The notes: generated by a model not told the origin, from the letters alone. A stretch of DNA of 64,000 nt from Curvibacter sp. (GCA_004293725.1 REAW01000015.1:59318-123317); one strand, 5' to 3'; shown: positions 19,129 to 28,170, counted from the first letter of the stretch. Translations and numbers: made by a program.

Positions 19129-19857
19129 ATGTCGCGCCAAATTTTCCTGGACACGGAAACCACCGGTTTTTACGCCAACCATCCTGACAACCCAGACCGG
19201 ATGGTTGAAATCGGCTGCGTGGAACTGGTGAACCGCAAGCTCACGGGCAACAACCTGCATTTCTACCTGAACCCTGGGCGGGACAGCGACGAGGGTGCTT
19301 TGCGTATCCACGGGTTGACCAGCCAATTTTTGAGTGACAAGCCACGGTTCGAAGAGATAGCCCAGCAATTGGTGGACTACGTGGCCAATGCTGAAATCAT
19401 CATCCACAATGCCCCCTTCGACTTGGCGTTTTTGGATATGGAGCTCGGGCGCACGGGCCACCTTCCATTCAAGGAATATGTCGGGGGCGTGCTGGACACC
19501 CTGGTGATGGCCAAGGAAATGTTCCCCGGCAAGCGCAATAGTCTGGATGCCTTGTGCAGCCGATTGGAAGTAGACAACTCGGGGCGCACGCTGCACGGTG
19601 CCTTGCTGGATGCCGAGCTTTTAGCTGATGTCTATATCAACATGACGCGGGGGCAGGATGCCCTGCTGATGGAAGCGGCGGCAACAGACACTGCGACGAT
19701 AGTGATTGAACGCGTTGATCTGCGTGGCTTGGCTTTGCCCACTCTCCAGGCCAATGCCCAGGAACTAGCCGCCCATGACGATGTGCTGATGCAACTCGAC
19801 AAGTCCAGCGGCGGGAAAACACTTTGGCGCCAAAGCGCGGGAAAGACTGGTATATAA
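19129..19857 (+). CDS. dnaQ: DNA polymerase III epsilon subunit (3'-5' exonuclease)
   Basis: A 242-residue DEDDh proofreading exonuclease. Exo I is FLDTETTGFY, Exo II is IHNAPFDLAFLDMEL and Exo III is HGALLDAELLADVY. The C-terminal tail that binds the alpha subunit is present as expected for replicative epsilon. Its last codons contain the TATAAT of the tRNA-Val promoter, so the two units overlap. Confidence 0.92.
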   Translation: MSRQIFLDTETTGFYANHPDNPDRMVEIGCVELVNRKLTGNNLHFYLNPGRDSDEGALRIHGLTSQFLSDKPRFEEIAQQLVDYVANAEIIIHNAPFDLAFLDMELGRTGHLPFKEYVGGVLDTLVMAKEMFPGKRNSLDALCSRLEVDNSGRTLHGALLDAELLADVYINMTRGQDALLMEAAATDTATIVIERVDLRGLALPTLQANAQELAAHDDVLMQLDKSSGGKTLWRQSAGKTGI

Positions 19858-19858
19858 T
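19853..19858 (+). promoter_or_regulatory. -10 element of tRNA-Val
   Basis: Perfect TATAAT 26 bases before the tRNA-Val 5' end, inside the stop region of dnaQ. A convincing -35 was not found; a CAAAGC at 16-base spacing is the best candidate. Confidence 0.5.
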
Positions 19859-19883
19859 TCGCGGCTTACCTGAACAAGGTTCA

Positions 19884-19958
19884 GGGCGATTAGCTCAGGG
19901 GTAGAGCACTGCATTCACACTGCAGGGGTCGCAAGTTCGAAACTTGCATCGCCCACCA
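19884..19958 (+). tRNA. tRNA-Val (anticodon CAC)
   Basis: A 75-base cloverleaf. The acceptor stem GGGCGAT/ATCGCCC is perfect. The D arm begins TAGCTCAGGGGTAGAGC, the anticodon arm is CTGCA with loop TTCACAC, and the T arm contains GTTCGAA. Encoded ACCA 3' end. The anticodon CAC reads GUG valine codons. Confidence 0.95.
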
Positions 19959-19975
19959 AATACTGGTTATAAATC

Positions 19976-20007
19976 AAGGACTTTCGAGAAATCGCAAGTC
20001 CTTTTTT
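19976..20007 (+). terminator. Intrinsic terminator after tRNA-Val
   Basis: Perfect stem AAGGACTT/AAGTCCTT with a 12-base loop followed by a T run. It begins 18 bases after the tRNA end. Confidence 0.75.
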
Positions 20008-20173
20008 GTTGGCGGTATGAAAAACACGTCTTTTCGCACTGGCCGTCGCTCAGTGCAACTTCAATGGCAGAGACGTCCTTGGTTTTAAGGTCATTGGCGC
20101 TGAGGTGGGGCATGGCAGTTCCAATTGCAGGACAAAGCGTGAATAGTGCTATGCATCAAGTGCTTCGGTGTAT

Positions 20174-20470
20174 CTATCCCGGACGATACCCCGCCTCCCG
20201 CTGGTGCCGCAGCGCCAGAACAAGTATGCAGTCTAGGTGAGGCAAATACCGGTATAGCGCCAAATAGCCGGTTCGCCCTCGGGAGATCACAAGCTCACGC
20301 TGCCCGAAATGAACCTTGCGGCCAATCTCTGGGTGTTGCAGCAGAATGTCCAGCGCATCAAAAATCAGTTCGGCCGTTTCATGGGCCGCTTTCGGGTCGG
20401 TGTCCAGAAGAAAGTCGCTTAGACGTTCCAAGTCTTCCACGGCTTGCGCAGCAAATACCAACTCAGTCAT
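20174..20470 (-). CDS. RelE/ParE-family toxin
   Basis: A 98-residue toxin of the ParE fold. The start MTELVFAAQAVEDLERLSDFL, the central ETAELIFDALDILLQHPEIGRKV and the C-terminal ELVISRGRTGYLALYRYLP to ILVLALRHQREAGY are typical. ParE members act on gyrase, RelE members cleave mRNA; this one looks ParE-like. ATG at 20470 overlaps the antitoxin stop by 8 bases, the usual coupling of antitoxin before toxin. A longer start at 20497 lies within the antitoxin and is rejected. Confidence 0.82.
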   Translation of the reverse strand: MTELVFAAQAVEDLERLSDFLLDTDPKAAHETAELIFDALDILLQHPEIGRKVHFGQRELVISRGRTGYLALYRYLPHLDCILVLALRHQREAGYRPG

Positions 20471-20789
20471 GCGTTGCGGTCCTGGGCTTGGTGGCATCCA
20501 GGGCCTTGGCCTGCGGCCTGCGCGGCTTTGTCGCCGCTGTGCCGGCTTTTACCCGCGCCATGACATACGCTTTGACATCGGCAACCGCATAGACAGCGTT
20601 GGTGCGCAAAGTCTCTTGGTAGGCGGCTTCGCCGTCGGCAAAAAACTGCTGGCGTACCAAAGCGTCCTCCATTGCGGCCTGCAGGGTGTCCACCATCAGC
20701 GCATGGGCGGTCTTGCCCTCAAAGGCGGCTACTTTGGCAATCGTTTTTTTCAAATCGTCGGGGAGCTTGAGTGAGGTGGTGGCGGTCAT
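20463..20789 (-). CDS. Ribbon-helix-helix antitoxin
   Basis: A 108-residue partner of the ParE-like toxin. The N-terminus (MTATTSLKLPDDLKKTIAKV) is the beta-strand and first helix of a CopG/RHH DNA-binding fold. The rest is a helical toxin-binding part ending in a Lys/Arg/Pro tail. ATG at 20789 follows GGAGA; an upstream in-frame start is not supported. It should repress its own operon together with the toxin. Confidence 0.78.
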   Translation of the reverse strand: MTATTSLKLPDDLKKTIAKVAAFEGKTAHALMVDTLQAAMEDALVRQQFFADGEAAYQETLRTNAVYAVADVKAYVMARVKAGTAATKPRRPQAKALDATKPRTATHD

Positions 20790-20923
20790 GGCATTCTCCA
20801 TTAAGGTGACACCATCGTAACACCTTGGCCTATCGTGAATAAATTGCATGTCAAATCGGTCTGAAACCGAATTGGAATATGTGCAGCAAGCTACGAAATT
20901 TGAAGCAACCAGGGGCAGAAAAG

Positions 20924-21109
20924 TCAGGCAAACGCCAGCACCAAATGCCCCATTGGCTCCACTGTTGGTCGCACCTTGATTTCAATGTCGTAGCCCAGGC
21001 GGTTCAGGCAGTCCATCAGCTTGCGCTCGGACAGGTCGGCAAATACATTACCAGAACCTATCTCCACCTCAAGCCCGTTGATGGCGCGCACAGCAGTTTT
21101 CTTGTTCAT
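20924..21109 (-). pseudogene. HigA2-type antitoxin with HTH domain deleted
   Basis: A 61-codon open frame. Its start (VEIGSGNVFADL) matches the N-terminus of HTH_37-type XRE antitoxins, and its end (LNRLGYDIEIKVRP, then GHLVLAFA) matches their C-terminus. The 40-50 residues between, which normally carry the helix-turn-helix, are absent with the frame kept. It follows the remains of its toxin gene, with the usual toxin-then-antitoxin order (1 base between stop and ATG). Seen: both ends join directly. Inferred: an in-frame deletion left a protein unable to bind DNA. Confidence 0.6.
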
Positions 21110-21110
21110 G

Positions 21111-21326
21111 TCACAACTCCTTTGCAAGCGCCTGAGCCACCTTGAGCCGTGTGCGAATAATGTCCATATCCTCTTTGGGCGTCTCGATGCCGCGCTTGCT
21201 CTTCTTGTCGAGTGACCAACTTCGTCGACCTGCCGGGGTGGGGGCAGCGATCAAAGCTTTGCCAAAGGAATAAACAACTCTGGGCACGTTGTGGGCTTCG
21301 GGACGAATCCGCAGGGTGTCACGCAT
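21111..21326 (-). pseudogene. HigB/Gp49-like toxin remnant
   Basis: Only the C-terminal 33 or so residues (KKSKRGIETPKEDMDIIRTR then LKVAQAL) match phage Gp49-like/HigB toxins, whose usual length is about 110. The upstream half of the open frame does not resemble the family, so the toxin is truncated and probably inactive. Together with the damaged antitoxin it marks a decayed type II module. Confidence 0.6.
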
Positions 21327-21517
21327 GCCTTATTCACCCCAGTTCCCGAGCCTGATTTTTACGCCATGCTGCTGGCGGGTTAGCGCTACACCCGCAAGCC
21401 CTTACTTCAATCATATAGTCGACAAACAGCCACCACCGGTTTGGCCGCCACCCGAACCTGCCAGTACATCCTGGAATTACGGGTGTCAACCTTTGGCAGG
21501 ACGGTTCACTGTCAACA
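21327..21517. other. Gap with no clear gene
   Basis: About 190 bases between the toxin remnant and the PilZ gene. On the plus strand SRQTATTGLAA is faintly like a Fic-associated winged helix, broken by a frameshift. It is too weak to name and is recorded as degenerate DNA. Confidence 0.2.
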
Positions 21518-22186
21518 TCAATTGACCGTGTTTTGAGTGAGGTAGTTGAGCATCAGTTTGTCATTTTGGCCAGCGCCCTGAAAAGCAAGGCCGGCGAAAA
21601 AATGCTCTTGCCCGGCAGCGCGGTTGTGGTGACAAATTTTTCCGGTTAGCTGCAATTGCACAGGTTTGTTGTCTATCTCCACATCCATAACCAGTTCGAG
21701 CAGTTCCCCAATCGTTCCCAGTGGATCTGAAGAACTGACCATGGCGCCATCGGTGCTGATGTCGACCAGGTCGACCAAACGGGGACCCACCTCGGGTGGT
21801 GCGCCTGCACGCCGGGCTGTGGTGGGCCAAGAGACTTTAGTACGCATGGACTGGCGGACTTTTCGGGCATCTACCTGTGCAGGGTAGGCCAGCAGCGCGT
21901 AGGCAAACGGCTTCTCAAAAGTCTGCAATACCTTGCTCAAGAAAGAGAACTCATACTGCCCGGTGAATCCGCGGACCACACACACTTCTCCTTCTGTCAT
22001 TCCTGTCTGGGTGGCGTCTGCACTCTGCGGGCCGACCATGACGCCTTTGCCTTCTATGGCACCGAAGAACTGCGCTTCTTTCTTGGTTGTGCCTTCCACC
22101 AAGCGCCGGGTTTGCAACGCCATACCGGAGCGCAGCCCCAATGACTTGAGCGGCATGCGAAGAATGGTGTCGTTATCAGTACTCAT
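21518..22186 (-). CDS. YcgR-like PilZ-domain c-di-GMP effector
   Basis: A 222-residue protein with an N-terminal YcgR/PilZN-type beta domain (about 10-100) and a C-terminal PilZ domain. The c-di-GMP binding residues are present: RxxxR at 111-115 (RQSMR) and DxSxxG at 142-147 (DISTDG). Such proteins act as c-di-GMP-controlled brakes on flagella or other surface machines. GAGGAA precedes ATG 22186. It lies 15 bases after the hydrolase gene, so the two are likely cotranscribed. Confidence 0.85.
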   Translation of the reverse strand: MSTDNDTILRMPLKSLGLRSGMALQTRRLVEGTTKKEAQFFGAIEGKGVMVGPQSADATQTGMTEGEVCVVRGFTGQYEFSFLSKVLQTFEKPFAYALLAYPAQVDARKVRQSMRTKVSWPTTARRAGAPPEVGPRLVDLVDISTDGAMVSSSDPLGTIGELLELVMDVEIDNKPVQLQLTGKICHHNRAAGQEHFFAGLAFQGAGQNDKLMLNYLTQNTVN

Positions 22187-22201
22187 GAATGGGGTTCCTC
22201 A

Positions 22202-23230
22202 TCAAGGCGTAGGCAATGTCTGGGCCCAGCGCACAATGGTCTCTGCCATGGGGGCTGTCGCTTTGGGCGCCCTTATGTCTCCGGCCAACACGTGTTGGCC
22301 CTCTGCTTCACTGTAGTCCACGGTCTGCATTTGCTTGTTAGCCGAACCAAATCGCGCAAATGCGGCTTTGGTTTGCTCGGGCTCCACGGTGCGATCTTGC
22401 GCACTGTAGAGCACCAAAAGCGGTGTCTTAAATGCGCTGAGATCACTATTCCGAATGCCCTGCACCAGGGCCATCATGGGGAAGAGGGCGCTGGTGGGGT
22501 AACTGCCCGTCCAGGCTCCCCCTTCCGTAGGATTTGCAGCAGGGCGCCCGCTGATGGGGCCCTGCAGGATCAAGGCAATCTGCTGGCCCCAAGGGCCGTT
22601 GATGATTTCTGCGCGCTTGTCTTTGGGGCCAAAGTTGGGGGACACAAACACGTGCCCTGCAACTTGGGCTTTATGGCCGTTGACGTCCAGCCAAGTGGCC
22701 AGCGTAGCGCCCGTAGAGCAACTGATGACAAGCACCTTGTCGCCCAAGGTCTGGCCGATGCGCAGCGCTTCTTGGGCATCTGCCAACCAGTCTTGTACAG
22801 TCATTTCACCCATGGCGGCGGCAGGGCGGCCATGCCCGGTCAGTCGGGTATAGAAAACGTTGGCACCCAGTGCTTTGGCAACCCATTCGGTCATGGGAGC
22901 AGTTTCCAGGGGGCTGGCCGAGAAGCCATGGAGGTAGACAACCGACCAGGCTGTACGTTGCCCCGCAGTGTTAGCCCACACAATGCGTTTTTCATTGCGG
23001 GGTTTGATGTCTGTAAAAGCACTTTCCTGACTGCTTACCCAAGCTTCAAGTTGGGTAATGTCTTGGGGCGCTTGTGCACGTGGAGTCGGTGTGTTGGGCC
23101 CAAACGTATTGCGCGGACCGGAGATGAACACCACCACCGCCAGCAGCACCACGGCAGCCAAGGTAGCCAGAATTCGGAACCAGGTTTTCTGCATGAGGTG
23201 GCTGGGGACTTTGGGGGGCGGTTTCGTCAT
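22202..23230 (-). CDS. Membrane-anchored alpha/beta hydrolase
   Basis: A 342-residue hydrolase. An N-terminal transmembrane segment (ILATLAAVVLLAVVVFISG, about residues 18-36) anchors a periplasm-facing domain. The oxyanion loop is YLHGFSASP, the nucleophile elbow is SCSTGATLA (S-x-S-x-G, slightly unusual), the acid is in LYSAQDRTVEP and the histidine in EGQHVLAGD. Substrate unknown; esterase or lipase-like activity is expected. Upstream of and probably cotranscribed with the PilZ gene. Confidence 0.78.
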   Translation of the reverse strand: MTKPPPKVPSHLMQKTWFRILATLAAVVLLAVVVFISGPRNTFGPNTPTPRAQAPQDITQLEAWVSSQESAFTDIKPRNEKRIVWANTAGQRTAWSVVYLHGFSASPLETAPMTEWVAKALGANVFYTRLTGHGRPAAAMGEMTVQDWLADAQEALRIGQTLGDKVLVISCSTGATLATWLDVNGHKAQVAGHVFVSPNFGPKDKRAEIINGPWGQQIALILQGPISGRPAANPTEGGAWTGSYPTSALFPMMALVQGIRNSDLSAFKTPLLVLYSAQDRTVEPEQTKAAFARFGSANKQMQTVDYSEAEGQHVLAGDIRAPKATAPMAETIVRWAQTLPTP

Positions 23231-23385
23231 GGGGGCTTACTCAGGCGGTAGTCACTGCATCGGGTGTCGGTAAGATGGTACAACGCCCTAACCCTGTTTT
23301 GTTTGCCCCAAGGAAGTCTTGCCATGTGTCTTTGTCAAACTGTTGGTGAAATGCTCCATGGGGGTAAAGGTAGGAGGGGGGTCGC

Positions 23386-24504
23386 GTGAGTGCCGGCGTT
23401 GAGCGGGTGGACTGTGTGGTGGTCGGGGCCGGTGTGGTAGGTCTTGCAATAGCCCGCGCACTCGCATTGGCGGGGCGTGAGGTACTGGTGCTTGAAGCCT
23501 GCAGTGCCTTTGGCACACAAACCAGTGCCCGCAGCAGTGAAGTCATCCACGCGGGCATCTATTACGCCACGGGTTCCCTCAAGGCCCTCTTGTGCGTGCG
23601 CGGCAAGCAACTGTTGTATGACTACTGCGCAGAGCGTGGCCTGCCGCACCAGCGCTGCGGCAAATTCATTGTGGCTAGCGACTCCTCTCAAGTCGAGCAG
23701 TTGCAAGGCATACAGGCGAAGGCGGCAGCCAATGGTGTGACCGACCTGGTGCTCTTGAGCGCTGCGCAAGCGTGCGCCATCGAGCCCCAACTCCGGTGTC
23801 TGGCTGCATTGCATTCGCCCTCCACGGGTATTGTGGATAGCCATGCACTCATGTTGTCTCTGCTGGGCGATGTAGAGCGTGCGGGTGGTGTTTTGGCAGT
23901 CAATTCGGCCTTGGTGAGCGCAGATATTGCGCAATCAGCTATCAATTTAGTAGCGGAAGACGGCACTGTATTGTCTGCCCGTACCGTGGTCAATGCCGCC
24001 GGGTTGCATGCGCCAGCGTTGGCGGCACGTTTTGCTGGCCTGGCAATGCACCATGTACCGCAGGCCTACTATGCCAAGGGTAGCTACTTCATCCTGGTGG
24101 GGCGCAGCCCATTCGCGCGGCTCATCTATCCGGTGCCTGAGGCTGCGGGCCTGGGTGTGCACCTGACCATTGACCTGGGCGGCCAAGCGCGTTTTGGGCC
24201 GGACGTCCAATGGGTGGACGACCCACAGGACCTGGAAGTGGACCCGGCGCGGGGAGATGCGTTTTATGCCGAGGTGCGCAAGTACTGGCCGGCACTGCCA
24301 GATGGCGCGTTGCAACCAGCGTATGCCGGTATGCGCCCCAAAATTCATGGCCCAGGTGCAACAGGCGCGTCAGACTTTGTGATCCAGGGGCCCGCGCAGC
24401 ATGGGGTCGCGGGGCTGGTCAATTTGTTTGGAATTGAGTCGCCGGGGTTAACCAGTTCGCTGGCTATTGCCGAGTACGTGCAGCGGTTGCTGCAGGCGCC
24501 CTGA
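23386..24504 (+). CDS. lhgO: FAD-dependent L-2-hydroxyglutarate oxidase-like protein
   Basis: A 372-residue DAO-type flavoprotein. The FAD-binding GxGxxG is in [21 protein letters not shown], and the second dinucleotide strand LVLEA follows. [18 protein letters not shown] and the C-terminal [21 protein letters not shown] are characteristic of the LhgO/YgaF group, which oxidises L-2-hydroxyglutarate to 2-oxoglutarate. Starts with GTG at 23386. It ends 41 bases inside the convergent pyrD gene. Residues near 182-190 ([10 protein letters not shown]) are encoded by a copy of the dispersed element. Confidence 0.78.
   Translation: MSAGVERVDCVVVGAGVVGLAIARALALAGREVLVLEACSAFGTQTSARSSEVIHAGIYYATGSLKALLCVRGKQLLYDYCAERGLPHQRCGKFIVASDSSQVEQLQGIQAKAAANGVTDLVLLSAAQACAIEPQLRCLAALHSPSTGIVDSHALMLSLLGDVERAGGVLAVNSALVSADIAQSAINLVAEDGTVLSARTVVNAAGLHAPALAARFAGLAMHHVPQAYYAKGSYFILVGRSPFARLIYPVPEAAGLGVHLTIDLGGQARFGPDVQWVDDPQDLEVDPARGDAFYAEVRKYWPALPDGALQPAYAGMRPKIHGPGATGASDFVIQGPAQHGVAGLVNLFGIESPGLTSSLAIAEYVQRLLQAP
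23929..23955 (+). repeat. Dispersed element, copy 3 (in lhgO-like gene)
   Basis: GCGC, AATC, AGCT, 10 bases, TAGC, read in frame as AQSAINLVA. Same phase as the copies in the DUF349 gene and tilS. Confidence 0.75.
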
Positions 24505-25573
24505 GTTTCTTGATCGCTTGGGCCGAGTCATTGATCAGTTGTGGCCCCCCGTAGATCAAGCCCGTGTAGATTTGCACTACATCGGCCCCGGCTTTGATTT
24601 TGCTGACCGCATCCGCTGCGCTCATGATGCCGCCCACGCCGATGATGGGAAAGTCTCGGCCCAGCGCTGTGCGGAGTTGGGCAATGACCGCATTACTTTT
24701 CTCCAGCACCGGCGCGCCCGACAGGCCACCTGCCTCCTCCGCATGCGGCATGCCCTTGACCGCGTCGCGCGACAAGGTGGTGTTGGTGCCGATGACGCCC
24801 CACGCGTTGTTCACCTTGCCACTGCTATCGGTGCCGTAGCGCTGGAGCGTTGCGGCAATCACGGCCACCTGGTCGGCCTCCAGGTCAGGGGCAATTTTTA
24901 GAAAGATGGGTTTGCGCTGGCCGTGTTTCTGCGCCAATAGTTCGCGGCGCTCGGCAATGGCACCCAGGAGTGCGTCCAGCGCCTCGTCGCTCTGCAGGCT
25001 GCGCAGGTTCTTGGTGTTGGGGCTGGAGATGTTCACCGTAATGTAGTCCGCATGCGGGTACACGCCGTCCAGGCAAATCAGGTAGTCGTCGGTGGATTTT
25101 TCAATGGGGGTGGCGGCGTTCTTGCCGATGTTTAGGCCCAGCAACAGGGCGGGGCTTTTGCTTTGGCGCAGTGCAGAGCGCCGCACATTGGCAATGAAGG
25201 CGTCCAGCCCGCCGTTGTTGAAGCCCAGGCGGTTGATGAGCGCGTTAGCGGCAGGCAGGCGGAACATGCGCGGTTTCGGGTTGCCGGGCTGTGCCAGCGG
25301 GGTAACCGTACCCACTTCGACAAAACCAAAACCCATGGCGCCCAAGCCGTCTATGCAACGGGCGTTTTTATCCAGGCCGGCCGCCATGCCCACGCGGTTG
25401 GGGAACTTCAGGCCCGCCAGGGTGAGGGGATCGTCCACCCGGCTGTTGCAATACGCCAGCTTGAGCGGGTTGCCCTGCGTGGCTGCAAGGCTGGCCATGG
25501 TGATGTCGTGGGCGACTTCTGGGTCCAAATTGAACAAAACGCTGCGGGCGAGGGCGTAGGGCACCAGAGACAT
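24464..25573 (-). CDS. pyrD: Dihydroorotate dehydrogenase (quinone)
   Basis: A 369-residue class 2 dihydroorotate dehydrogenase, membrane-associated, making orotate with quinone as acceptor. Seen are [52 protein letters not shown], the active-site serine strand [10 protein letters not shown] and the FMN-binding [21 protein letters not shown] with [15 protein letters not shown] at 25573 ([14 protein letters not shown]) is the family start; the frame is open further but runs into the rpiA promoter region. Divergent from rpiA by 45 bases. Confidence 0.96.
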   Translation of the reverse strand: MSLVPYALARSVLFNLDPEVAHDITMASLAATQGNPLKLAYCNSRVDDPLTLAGLKFPNRVGMAAGLDKNARCIDGLGAMGFGFVEVGTVTPLAQPGNPKPRMFRLPAANALINRLGFNNGGLDAFIANVRRSALRQSKSPALLLGLNIGKNAATPIEKSTDDYLICLDGVYPHADYITVNISSPNTKNLRSLQSDEALDALLGAIAERRELLAQKHGQRKPIFLKIAPDLEADQVAVIAATLQRYGTDSSGKVNNAWGVIGTNTTLSRDAVKGMPHAEEAGGLSGAPVLEKSNAVIAQLRTALGRDFPIIGVGGIMSAADAVSKIKAGADVVQIYTGLIYGGPQLINDSAQAIKKLRAPAATAARTRQ

Positions 25574-25618
25574 CGGATAATTCCTGCTTTCAGATTTCAA
25601 CTCCCTCGATTGTCCCTC

Positions 25619-26317
25619 ATGACCACATCCGCATCCCCCGCAGCGCTTAGCCAAGACGAACTCAAAACGCTGGTCGGACAGGCTGCGCTGCAGTATGTGG
25701 TTCCGGGCCAGATCGTTGGCGTGGGAACCGGCTCCACGGTTAACAAGTTCATCGACGCACTCGCGACGATCAAAGACCAGATCAAGGGCGCCGTGTCCAG
25801 CTCGGTGGCAAGTACCGAGCGCTTGCAGGCGCTAGGCATCCCCGTGTTTGACAGCAACCAAGTGGAGACCCTGTCCGTCTACATAGACGGTGCCGACGAA
25901 ATTGATGGTGCTGGCAACATGGTCAAGGGTGGCGGTGCGGCGCTGACGCGCGAAAAAATTGTGGCGGCCCAAAGCACCAAGTTTGTGTGTATTGCCGATG
26001 AATCCAAGCTGGTGAAGACGCTGGGCCAGTTCCCCCTGCCGGTAGAGGTCATCCCCATGGCCACCCAACGCGTGATCGCCCAGTTTGCCGCCAAAGGTGG
26101 CCTGGGCAAGGTGCGCCACAAAGACGGCAAGCCGCTGGTAACCGACAACGGCCAATGGATTGTGGACGTGACCGGCTTGCAGATCACCGATCCGATGGCA
26201 TTTGAAGCCGAAGTAAGCCAATGGCCTGGCGTTGTGACGGTCGGTGTGTTTGCTTACCAGCGCGCCCAGGTGTGTCTGCTAGGTACCGCCAGCGGTGTGA
26301 AGACGATGAATTTCTAA
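25619..26317 (+). CDS. rpiA: Ribose-5-phosphate isomerase A
   Basis: A 232-residue isomerase of the non-oxidative pentose phosphate pathway. Motifs are [15 protein letters not shown], the catalytic-region [29 protein letters not shown] (shown in two parts: YIDGADEID and [11 protein letters not shown]), and [12 protein letters not shown] at 25619 gives the normal length. Divergent from pyrD. Confidence 0.95.
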   Translation: MTTSASPAALSQDELKTLVGQAALQYVVPGQIVGVGTGSTVNKFIDALATIKDQIKGAVSSSVASTERLQALGIPVFDSNQVETLSVYIDGADEIDGAGNMVKGGGAALTREKIVAAQSTKFVCIADESKLVKTLGQFPLPVEVIPMATQRVIAQFAAKGGLGKVRHKDGKPLVTDNGQWIVDVTGLQITDPMAFEAEVSQWPGVVTVGVFAYQRAQVCLLGTASGVKTMNF

Positions 26318-26404
26318 ATTAGCGCCACGGGAGCCGTCACCCTGCGTTCGTCCTATCGCGCCGATTCATCGACAGTGAATGGATGTTGCCGGGCTGGCAA
26401 AAAC

Positions 26405-27556
26405 CTAAAAGGCGTCCCGCCCCTGCACGCGGGCCACGATGCGCAAGTCTGGCCCCACCATGTCGGTAGACTTGAAATCCAGTGCCACGCCTTGGGCCAG
26501 CTCGGTCAGTGGGCCGATGTTAAACATGCCCGCGCCGTGGCCCAGCAGCTTTGGGGCGAGGTACACCACAAACTCATCGACCAAGCCCTCACGCACCAAC
26601 GATCCATTGAGTTTGAAGCCCGCCTCTACATGCAGCTCGTTGATCTCGCGTTGGCCCAGGTCCCGGAGCATGGCCGCCAAATCCACCTTGCCGGTTGGCA
26701 GGCCTTGTGCGCTGTGGGCGGGCAAGTAAATCACCTTGGCGCCGAGCGCCTCCAGTGCCGTTTGTTTTGCATCATTTGGTGCTGCAGCATATATGAATAC
26801 TGCGCGACCAGCTATAAAAATGGGAGCATCAAGAGGTGTCTGCAAGTCACTGTCCACCACCACCAAGTGGGGCTGGCGCGGTGTTTCCACCAGGCGCACA
26901 TTCAACGTGGGTTTGTCAGCCAGGACCGTGCCAATGCCAGTGAGGATGGCGCATGACCGTGCACGCCATGCGTGGCCATCGGCACGTGCCTCGGAGGCCG
27001 TAATCCACTGGCTCGCACCATTCTCCAGCGCCGTGGTGCCATCCAAAGATGCCGCCACTTTCATACGCACCCACGGTGTCTTGCGGACCATGCGGCTGAA
27101 GAAGCCAATATTGAGCTCGCGCGAGGCGATGGCGAGCGGATCGGCCGGGTCCACCAACTCCACCTCCACGCCCGCAGCACGAAGTCGCGCAAGGCCCTGT
27201 CCGCTAACCAAAGGGTTGGGGTCCAGATTGGTGGCCACCACTTTTCGGATACCTGCTGCTATCAACGCATCGCAGCAAGGGCCCGTGCGACCATAGTGGG
27301 AGCAAGGCTCCAAGGTCACATAAGCCGTAGCGCCAACGACCGAGTGACCATGTGCCGCAGCATCCCGCAGTGCCATGACCTCGGCATGCGGGCCACCTGC
27401 GCGCTGGGTGTGCCCTTGGCCGATGATGTCACCTGCTTGCGACGTGATGACGCAACCTACATGGGGGTTAGGGGAGGTAATGCGGAGGGCCAACTCCGCT
27501 TGTTCCAGTGCACACTGCAGAAGTGGTGAACTGTTTCGGATATGTTCAGTGCTCAA
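26405..27556 (-). CDS. ribD: Bifunctional riboflavin deaminase-reductase
   Basis: A 383-residue two-domain enzyme for the second and third steps of riboflavin synthesis. The deaminase half has zinc ligands in HAEVMAL and EPCSHYGRTGPCCDAL. The reductase half begins near residue 160 (TPWVRMKVAASLDGTTALENGASQWIT) and includes the NADPH region. The start appears to be TTG at 27556, overlapping the end of the TonB-like gene by 11 bases, so it is coupled to the pilus operon's last gene; no ATG lies before the conserved SPNPHVGCV. A reversed copy of the dispersed element (26802-26828) encodes IFIAGRAV. No FMN riboswitch is seen. Confidence 0.93.
   Translation of the reverse strand: MSTEHIRNSSPLLQCALEQAELALRITSPNPHVGCVITSQAGDIIGQGHTQRAGGPHAEVMALRDAAAHGHSVVGATAYVTLEPCSHYGRTGPCCDALIAAGIRKVVATNLDPNPLVSGQGLARLRAAGVEVELVDPADPLAIASRELNIGFFSRMVRKTPWVRMKVAASLDGTTALENGASQWITASEARADGHAWRARSCAILTGIGTVLADKPTLNVRLVETPRQPHLVVVDSDLQTPLDAPIFIAGRAVFIYAAAPNDAKQTALEALGAKVIYLPAHSAQGLPTGKVDLAAMLRDLGQREINELHVEAGFKLNGSLVREGLVDEFVVYLAPKLLGHGAGMFNIGPLTELAQGVALDFKSTDMVGPDLRIVARVQGRDAF
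26802..26828 (+). repeat. Dispersed element, copy 4 (in ribD, opposite orientation)
   Basis: GCGC, GACC, AGCT, 10 bases, GAGC (one change from TAGC). It lies antisense to ribD, so the peptide it gives (IFIAGRAV) differs from those of the sense copies. Confidence 0.65.
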
Positions 27557-28160
27557 AAGCGATCTCTACGGTACGTTTACTATCAACATTCCCCCCATTT
27601 TTGATTGCTGGACGCATGGGGGTGCTAGCCATCCATTCAACGACTTCCTTCATTTGGCTTTCACCCAAATGAATGGGCCGAACATCCAGAAGCTCTACGC
27701 CCGCAATCGTTCCATCCCTCTGTATCCAGACACGTACTACGATGGAACTTACGTCAAGGAGGTAGCCTTTTTTGAGGGGCAAAATCCAGTTGGCCGCAGG
27801 CATCGCTGGAACATCGGTTTGCTCAATCGGCAAGAAGTCTTTGTTTGCAAATCCAGAGGAGAAAGTTGAAGCAAGCACCGTTTCTTTGACTGGTTTTGGG
27901 GGTACTTGTTTGACGTCAGAATTGGCATCCCGACTGGCAACATCGGGAGCCGCCACATGCGGCAAATCAGTTCCGACGGCATCACTCAAGAGTTCGGCTG
28001 ATGGAGAAATGGTCCATTGCTGCAGGGTTAGCAAACCAGGATTTATCGCACGGTCGTGGCGCAGCGAAAGGCCGTCTGATTGCTTCCACAAAAAAAACAA
28101 GCCGCCATGAAGAATGAGCGCCAGAGTGGTGGCAAAAAGAAAATTGCCGCGAAAGAACAT
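27546..28160 (-). CDS. TonB-like C-terminal domain protein at end of pilus operon
   Basis: A 204-residue protein with one N-terminal membrane helix (LFATTLALILHGGLFFLW, residues 8-25) and a Pro/Lys-containing linker. The C-terminal fold resembles the TonB energy-transducer domain (VVRVWIQRDGTIAGVELL, then PAIKNGGNV and RTVEIAF). It lacks ExbB/ExbD neighbours. It follows pilE by 10 bases and overlaps ribD. The topology fits an inner-membrane anchor reaching across the periplasm. A role with the pilus or envelope is inferred from position only. Confidence 0.6.
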   Translation of the reverse strand: MFFRGNFLFATTLALILHGGLFFLWKQSDGLSLRHDRAINPGLLTLQQWTISPSAELLSDAVGTDLPHVAAPDVASRDANSDVKQVPPKPVKETVLASTFSSGFANKDFLPIEQTDVPAMPAANWILPLKKGYLLDVSSIVVRVWIQRDGTIAGVELLDVRPIHLGESQMKEVVEWMASTPMRPAIKNGGNVDSKRTVEIAFEH

Positions 28161-28170
28161 CTATTTTGGA

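Noticed and set aside
19884..21517. Genomic island integrated at tRNA-Val
   Set aside because: No duplicated tRNA 3' end or integrase was found within the window; only two toxin-antitoxin loci follow.
22292..23251. 319-codon frame opposite the alpha/beta hydrolase
   Set aside because: The hydrolase has catalytic motifs and a membrane anchor; the opposite frame has none.
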